64,000 nucleotides of DNA from Sesamum alatum (lineage: Eukaryota > Streptophyta > Magnoliopsida > Lamiales > Pedaliaceae): assembly GCA_034509735.1 (NCBI GenBank), contig JACGWO010000013.1, positions 14,714,136-14,778,135 of the forward strand, written 5' to 3'. A program made the position numbers and the translations under genes. Shown here piece after piece: positions 58,690 through 64,000 of this stretch. Below the pieces are notes generated by a model. That model had not been told where the DNA came from. It did no database searches and was given only the letters and a program-made list of their open reading frames with translations. Within the stretch, counting starts at the first letter, position 1. The number at the start of each line of letters is the position of its first letter.

Positions 58690-59075
58690 TCCAGTGATAA
58701 TTTTTTTATCACTAAAAAAATCTTATATTCTGTAAAGAATTTATTGGTTTATATTATCATATATTTTTATGTTATTAAGTGACCAAAAAAATTCTTATCT
58801 CTAGAAGTTTCAAGTAGTGATAACAATTTTTTTTTGGTCATTAAAAAGCTTCATTAAAATTTTTAAGTAGCGATAATTTTTTTCATCACTAAAAAGCTTC
58901 GAGGTAGTAACAAGAAATTTATTTATTTTTTTTTTTTTTTTTGCACTAAAGAACTTCAATATAGTGACAACAAGTAAGTTGTCACTCTAAATTTTGATTT
59001 AGTGACAATCATTTCTTATTGTCACTTAAAACATATGAAATAGCAACTTATTGTCTTGTCATTTAGAACTTTTTA
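58690..59075. mobile_element. Cluster of CACTA-like subterminal repeats
   Basis: Short inverted and direct words of the type AGTGATAATTTTTTTATCACT, AGTAGTGATAACAATT, AGCGATAATTTTTTTCATCACT, TAGTGACAACAAG, TTAGTGACAATC and TTGTCACT recur many times in both orientations. Such clusters mark the ends of plant CACTA transposons, where the transposase binds. I do not find a terminal CACTACAAGAAA or a transposase, so this is at most a remnant. Confidence 0.45.
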
Positions 59076-60833
59076 TATAGATTGTTTATTATTTAATTAT
59101 TCTATTTTTGCTTTTTTAAATATATTCTATATACATATTAGTAATTTATATATTTATTCAATAAATAAAAAGAACAAAAAGAAGTCTCTCATTTCTTTTG
59201 ATCAAAGAGAATGAGCTGCAAATCCCAACTTTTCAAGAGTTGACCCCTCGCCTGCGCCGTCATCGATGCCGGACCTCAGAGCTCCATTGTTGCCTCCAGC
59301 ACACTTCAATTTTCCAAGCTTAGTTGTCACTGCCGTCGGGGCTACCTCCTTATCGAGATACTTTTCCCTTGTTCTTCTCACAACAACCACAATTCTCATT
59401 TCTTTTTTAGTGTATAAGCATTTTCGTTGAGTCTTGTGAAAGTTGTTCAAGTGATTATAACAAATAAGATCTATAATTGTGGTTTGTGAGTGAAAATTTC
59501 TATTACTATTTTAATTGGGGAATTATTGTTGGAGGGAAAAGTAAAATTAGGGTGTAGAATTGCCATACATTGTGTTGCTATTTTGTTGTGAACTTTAAGT
59601 ATTTGTTGTTAAAACATAGCTAGATTGAGCCTATTCTTATAGTAATGGCGACTGTGATTTCTATTTTTGATTCTGAAGCTGGAGCTGAAGTTATGATCCC
59701 GAGCTTAAGAGTGAGCAAGTTTCTATGCATTTCTCTTCAAAAAATATGCGACTAACTGTGCATGCATGAAAAGAAGAACTTGAAAAATGAAAGGTAGACA
59801 TCTCCGACAATGCAAGGTATAAATCTGACTATGGTGTTTGCTATTTTTTGCCTTTTAAGAACTTCAACTGATTCCTTCTATAGACTGGTTTTTGAAAATA
59901 AAGTTTACTTTTCAATCTTCTCTTCAATTTCTTGCTTTTGTTAGTTTATTTTTTTTTCTGAACATGTTAAGAAAGTTGCATCTTGATATAGAATGTACTT
60001 TGCTCCTGTAGTGTAAATGGGTGACCAAGGTTCAAACTACTAGGAATATCTTATACTTCATATCTATTCCTATCATATCTTTCTTGCTTGGCTATTTAGG
60101 GTGGAGCAAAGTGGTGATAATAGCTTTTATTAGTTTATAAACGTTCTATGGTTGACTAATAATGAACTACGCATTTTATTGTACAAAACTTGAAAATTTC
60201 TCATAAGTATTATATTTCTATATCTATATTCTATATCTATATATCTATATCTATATATCTTTAAAAGGGCATATTGGTTTATTTCCTTTTTTTTATTTTC
60301 CTAAATTACCCCTATTCCATTGTTTTGTGTAGGATTATTAAGTGATTAATTATGTAAATCTATCTTTAATAATACCACACAAAAGTCAAAGAAACTGAAA
60401 GGCTTTTGAGAAAGTGCCTTTTCATCTTCTACATCATTCTCTGCCTTCTCTGGTCATGGTCATCATTTTTTCCAAATCTCTTGGTTCCATGCTCCCACAC
60501 ACTTGAAGTAAACCTGAACAACTATTTTAAAATCTGTTTGTTTCCATTGCTCTGGTTGGAGAGGTTTTTGTGAGCATGAATTTGTTCGCGTCCTTTGATG
60601 CGGTTGGTAGTTCTTTTGTCAACGTGACTTCTCATAGGCTACCCTCACACTCCTTTCTTATATCATGGTTTTGCAAACAAAAGGTGATTACATCGCAGTT
60701 GTGTTTCTCATTCATCGTTTATGCTACATTGGAATTGTGCTTCTCATCATTGTTTATATATGGTAAAAGATATGTTAAAAGTATTTTCTCTTACATTTTT
60801 ATTTCCAGAAATTGGCACTATCTTGTTGCAGAC
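59076..60833. other. Intergenic, no supported gene
   Basis: AT-rich. A minus-strand frame at 59202-59450 (82 codons, C-terminal Gly-rich) has no recognisable motif. A TATATC/TATCTA microsatellite lies at about 60218-60260. A plus-strand frame at 60570-60836 is open across the border of solo LTR G but matches nothing I know. Confidence 0.4.
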
Positions 60834-62054
60834 TGATCGGTTGTCGAAGCCGTCAAATATAAAGATTGATTCTAAACTGTAGTAGTCGTGGAACCAGGTC
60901 GAATCCCTAGGGAACTATCGATTAATTTCTCGATCTAGTTATAGTAACCAAAAGGGGGGTTATGAATTGTATACTAATTATGAATTAACTAGAACCAAAT
61001 TAAAAAGCAAGAGTAAGTGGGTGAGATGAGATTTATAGATGAAAAGTCCAATTCAAGAGGTTCGTCTCACCAATCGTTATGTCTATCATAGGTCACTAAG
61101 GGTTAATTCCATAACCAAGCATTCAACTTTGAAATTCATTAGGATAGCCGTGAAAATTTTCCTATTGTAGTGGATTTGACTCAAGCATATAGATCCAAAC
61201 TTATTATATCAAGACTGGGCACTATATCACATCAATAATAGCATTTGCATCAATGAAAACAGTTGAATCTAAATCAAACAATCGAGATAGCTACAATTGT
61301 CTAACCTAATTTTCTCGTCCTCACAAATAAATCATGCAAAGCACATAATAAATTTGCTCGCTACTCATACCACTCATTCATGACAATTACGGATCACTGA
61401 ACTCATGGATAGAAATAGAATAATTAATATCGAATCGAGTTGTGAGATCAATCAATAATAATCATTCCGTCCACAATAAATCAAGACGAGAAATACTTGG
61501 CGAAATCAGATAAATTCAAGACCTCAAAACATACCAATTGGGTTTAATGTTTCCCTTGAATCGGAATGGAAAATTAGCTACTATACATCGCAAAACAAGA
61601 TGTTCTAAACGAAAACATGGATTGAGAGAAAGAGAGAAAAACTAAGCGATGTCGCCGATGTCTTCCGCCTCTTCTTCCTCTCCAAAACAATGCTCCGAAA
61701 AGATGCCCTTCTCTGCATTCTTTTCTTCCTTTTAAACTTCAGAGTCCTTTCTTTTCGTGTCTCTTCCGTAAAATAAGGAAAGAGATATTTTCAAATCTCT
61801 TCTTCTTTTCCCGCACAGACCCGGGTGTTGGATAGGGCGTGATCACGCCCTAATGTTTGTTCAAGTCTGCTCATGATTGTTTGTACTTGATCTTTTTTCT
61901 ATGTTCCTTTGGGGCTTTTTGACTCTTTTTCTTCACAACGGGTCAATCTCGATCCTTCATTCAAAAACCTCATAATTCGATCATAAATCGGAAGGAAACC
62001 TTTAAAAATCATTCGAACTAAGCATGCATTTGAGAGATGAAATGCACCCTATCA
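60834..62054 (-). mobile_element. Solo LTR G, gypsy-type
   Basis: 1221 bp; the minus strand starts TGATAGGGTGC at 62054 and ends CAACCGATCA at 60834. It is flanked by CAGAC at 60829-60833 and CAGAC at 62055-62059, a perfect 5-bp target duplication. Its layout near the end (a GGGATTCGACCTGG stretch) is like LTRs of non-chromoviral gypsy elements such as I. There is no internal region. Removing it gives an uninterrupted stretch GTTGCAGACCATGTATGCAG that could have been an exon (about 60808-60833 plus 62060-62152, ending in a possible GAG|GTCAGT donor), not recognised. Confidence 0.9.
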
Positions 62055-62179
62055 CAGACCATGTATGCAGATGACACAAGAAGATCCACCATTAGCACCT
62101 AATGAAGAAAAATACAAGGAAAAGGCTTCTCAGGATAAGCAGAAAGAATTTGAGGTCAGTTTTTACTGTCACAGAAATC

Positions 62180-63133
62180 ACAGAGCTTAATGCCATGTTG
62201 GCATCTTGATACTGCCTTTTTTGATGCTATTGTAATCAAATTTTGTGATGAGTTTCATGTCCGAGCATAATCAGTGTATTCTTAGTACTGTATTTTCGGG
62301 TTTCCAATGGCAAAGCCCTAAGAAAAAAATAAAGATTAGACAAAGAGGGATGACAGATGAGATTTGAGAGCAATAGGAGAGAAAAAAGTAAGTAAAATAC
62401 CTTTAGGTTAATATGAATTCCTTCTTTTCTTTTGTTTCCTTGATGAACCCGAGCAGCAAAACAGGAATGTAGTGCCCAGCATATGATTCTCCAGTGATGT
62501 ATATTTCCTTCTTTGCATACTGAGGATGCTCCCTGGAATAGGCTTAACATCATAGTTCATACAACAAAAGATCCCTTCATGTCAAGGTATGCGGATGAGT
62601 TTTCTTCATTTCAGGAGCGAGCAATTTCATACAATCACACCAAGAATTTTATTGTAGATTTCATTGTGTTATGAAATACTAAATGTACATATAGAAAGGA
62701 GCCTGCAAGAAGTTGTATATATCATTGTCAACACCCTCTTCATTGTGCCTAATGTCATCACTCATCACCAGAACTATAGCTGAAATCTGTTCTGGTTGGC
62801 TGGTCGGTCCACATATAACAGATTTGGCACCTGCTTTGCATGAAACCTCAATAAATATATCTTCAACAACATCATACCTATAGTAGAAAGAGCAAGTGGG
62901 CAAAAGGAAAAAAAATTCCAGTAAAAAATACAATATGGCTTAGAAGACGCCAATCTATAAAGTACCTTACCCCATCCAAAATTGTTCCATGTTAAGGACA
63001 GGTTGCTTGTTATGTGGAAGAGACCATTTTCATAAAACAAAACCAAATTACTACTACAACCTGGTCCTCCAGTTAGCGAAATTGCTACAGGCTTTTCCTG
63101 CTATTCCTTTATTCAAAGAACAAGTTGAACATC
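62180..63133 (-). pseudogene. Serine carboxypeptidase-like (S10) pseudogene
   Basis: Fragment of a plant S10 carboxypeptidase, a secreted or vacuolar enzyme family that trims C-terminal residues or acts as acyltransferase. Exon pieces (minus): 63133-62966 (LTGGPGCSS oxyanion motif, FYENGLFHITSNLSLTWNN), 62830-62689 (PNLLYVD, DIRHNEEGVDNDIYNFLQ), 62532-62401 (KEIYITGESYAGHYIP with the catalytic Ser), 62317-about 62180 (GFAIGN, QY, EYTDYA, MKLITKFDYN). All have splice signals. Lesions are: TAA and frameshift in the first piece, a small duplication and frameshifts after PNLLYVD, a one-base loss after HYIP, and stop and deletion in the last. The Asp and His of the triad would be in exons not present here. 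The introns are retained, so it is not a retrocopy. Confidence 0.88.
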
Positions 63134-63365
63134 CTGCAAGCATAAAACATAATGTCAAGAAAAAGGTCTCCTATTCACATAAAAATTGGTTCGTTGCTAA
63201 CCTACATGCATGTAAGAACTTTAAGCATCGTATTACAATTGGGATGTTTTTGCATATGTTACAGAATAAAATGAATTTCAAACAAAGTGAACTTCACACT
63301 TCTGATGATTACGGCTGTTGTTCTAGGGAAAACTAGATCACGATATTGATGCGTCATCAAAGTTA
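63134..63365. other. Spacer upstream of the carboxypeptidase pseudogene
   Basis: On the minus strand this is the intron or upstream part of the pseudogene; no further S10 motif was recognised. The plus-strand frame at 62989-63336 overlaps the pseudogene on the other strand and is not supported. Confidence 0.4.
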
Positions 63366-63870
63366 CATCATATCATTTGTAACAATAAATCATTTATAAA
63401 CTTATTAAAATAAATAATATTTGTATGGTTCATAATAAGTTAACTATATATTATTTTTAATATTAAAAAGCAGATGTACGAAACGATTATTTGTGTAAAT
63501 CGTAAATTATTTGAGACAATATAAATAATATTTCTAAGTTTTAAAATATTATATATTATATTTGTATGTAAATATGTATTCATGTAAAATTATATTTATT
63601 TACCAAAAAGTGTTAAAGACAATAAAAAATATTAAACACAAGCACATAACCTTAGCCCCCTAGAGTGGTCGATACTGTATAACCAAATTAAGAGAATTTT
63701 AAAATAAACATTATGTAAATATGATGATATATATATATATATATATAATTGAATATGAATATGTAGGAAAAAAAATTCAAAAGATCATTTGTAATAATAA
63801 ATCATTTTAAATTATTTATATAATATGTCAATTAGAAACAAGCACAGTTACTTTAATTGTACTGATATTT
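63366..63870. repeat. AT-rich array fragment, type b
   Basis: Anchor CTAGAGTGGTCGATACTGTA at 63660, preceded by AGCCCC (type b). Flanking words are the same as in 55990-56400, with a (TA)n run at 63727-63747. It is separated from the main array by about 5.2 kb of unrelated DNA and has an internal deletion (GATTATTTG joined to TGTAAATCG at about 63494). Confidence 0.8.
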
Positions 63871-64000
63871 TTAATATAATTTAATTCTAATTAAATAAAT
63901 AAATAAATTAAAATTAACTTAAAAAAAAGAACAGCAGAGACGACGAAGCCGCCGCTGCTGCAGAAGAGGATCAGGGGGTAGTGTGAGTATTTGTTGTCAA
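63871..64000. other. Window end, small GC-rich segment
   Basis: After an AT-rich stretch, the last 70 bases contain AGCCGCCGCTGCTGCAGAAG, far more GC-rich than the surroundings. It may be the edge of a gene or element beyond the window. Confidence 0.35.

Noticed and set aside
60570..60836. 88-codon plus frame
   Set aside because: It runs into the border of solo LTR G, and no motif was recognised.
62989..63336. 115-codon plus frame
   Set aside because: It is antisense to the first carboxypeptidase exon piece, which has strong family motifs on the other strand.

Overview
This is nuclear DNA from a flowering plant, almost certainly a eudicot. It is AT-rich and gene-poor, and nested transposable elements fill it. 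The evidence is Copia elements primed by initiator-Met tRNA, non-chromoviral Ty3/gypsy elements primed by tRNA-Asp, a plant PIF/Harbinger transposon, and genes with plant-type introns. The species cannot be named from the sequence. The only complete, undamaged host gene I see is a WNK protein kinase (34931-38358, minus, 7 coding exons, 630 codons).

Region 1, 1-24052, is one nest of LTR elements. The host is an old minus-strand Copia element M. Its 5' LTR ends at 24052, its gag is at 1009-1464, its pol is deleted, and its 3' LTR begins at 1008. Into M went: LTR H in the 3' LTR (1-856); Copia A in the leader (2303-16206, flanks ATATC/GTATC); solo LTR C in the 5' LTR (17838-19993, duplication ATTGT); and solo LTR F in the same LTR (20062-22429, duplication CAAGT). 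A 5'-deleted Copia B (12235-15879) sits inside the 3' LTR of A.

Region 2, 24053-34930, holds a broken N-terminal fragment of a RING-type E3 ligase gene, then a degenerate Athila/Tat-like gypsy element (5' LTR 25805-27078). That element ends in a chimeric junction (32548-32630) with a second gypsy fragment. A small MITE lies at about 34362.

Region 3, 34931-38358, is the WNK gene, followed by AT-rich intergenic DNA.

Region 4, about 40010-58130, is an AT-rich tandem repeat with alternating unit spacings (about 0.82-0.87 and 1.05 kb). Three insertions interrupt it: solo LTR D (40728-42836), a 10.9-kb PIF/Harbinger element (44999-55872) and a MITE (57589-58015). The Harbinger element carries the usual DDE transposase and Myb/SANT partner, converging from the right end. 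It also carries three further genes reading inward from the left end: a GRF zinc-finger/membrane-anchor protein and two Myb/SANT-like proteins. Each of the five genes has exactly one lesion that I can see. This five-gene element is the most unusual item in the window.

Region 5, 58131-64000, contains CACTA-like subterminal repeats, a gypsy-type solo LTR G (60834-62054, duplication CAGAC), a multi-exon serine carboxypeptidase-like pseudogene (minus, 62180-63133) and another piece of the AT-rich repeat. No rRNA, tRNA or CRISPR array was seen.
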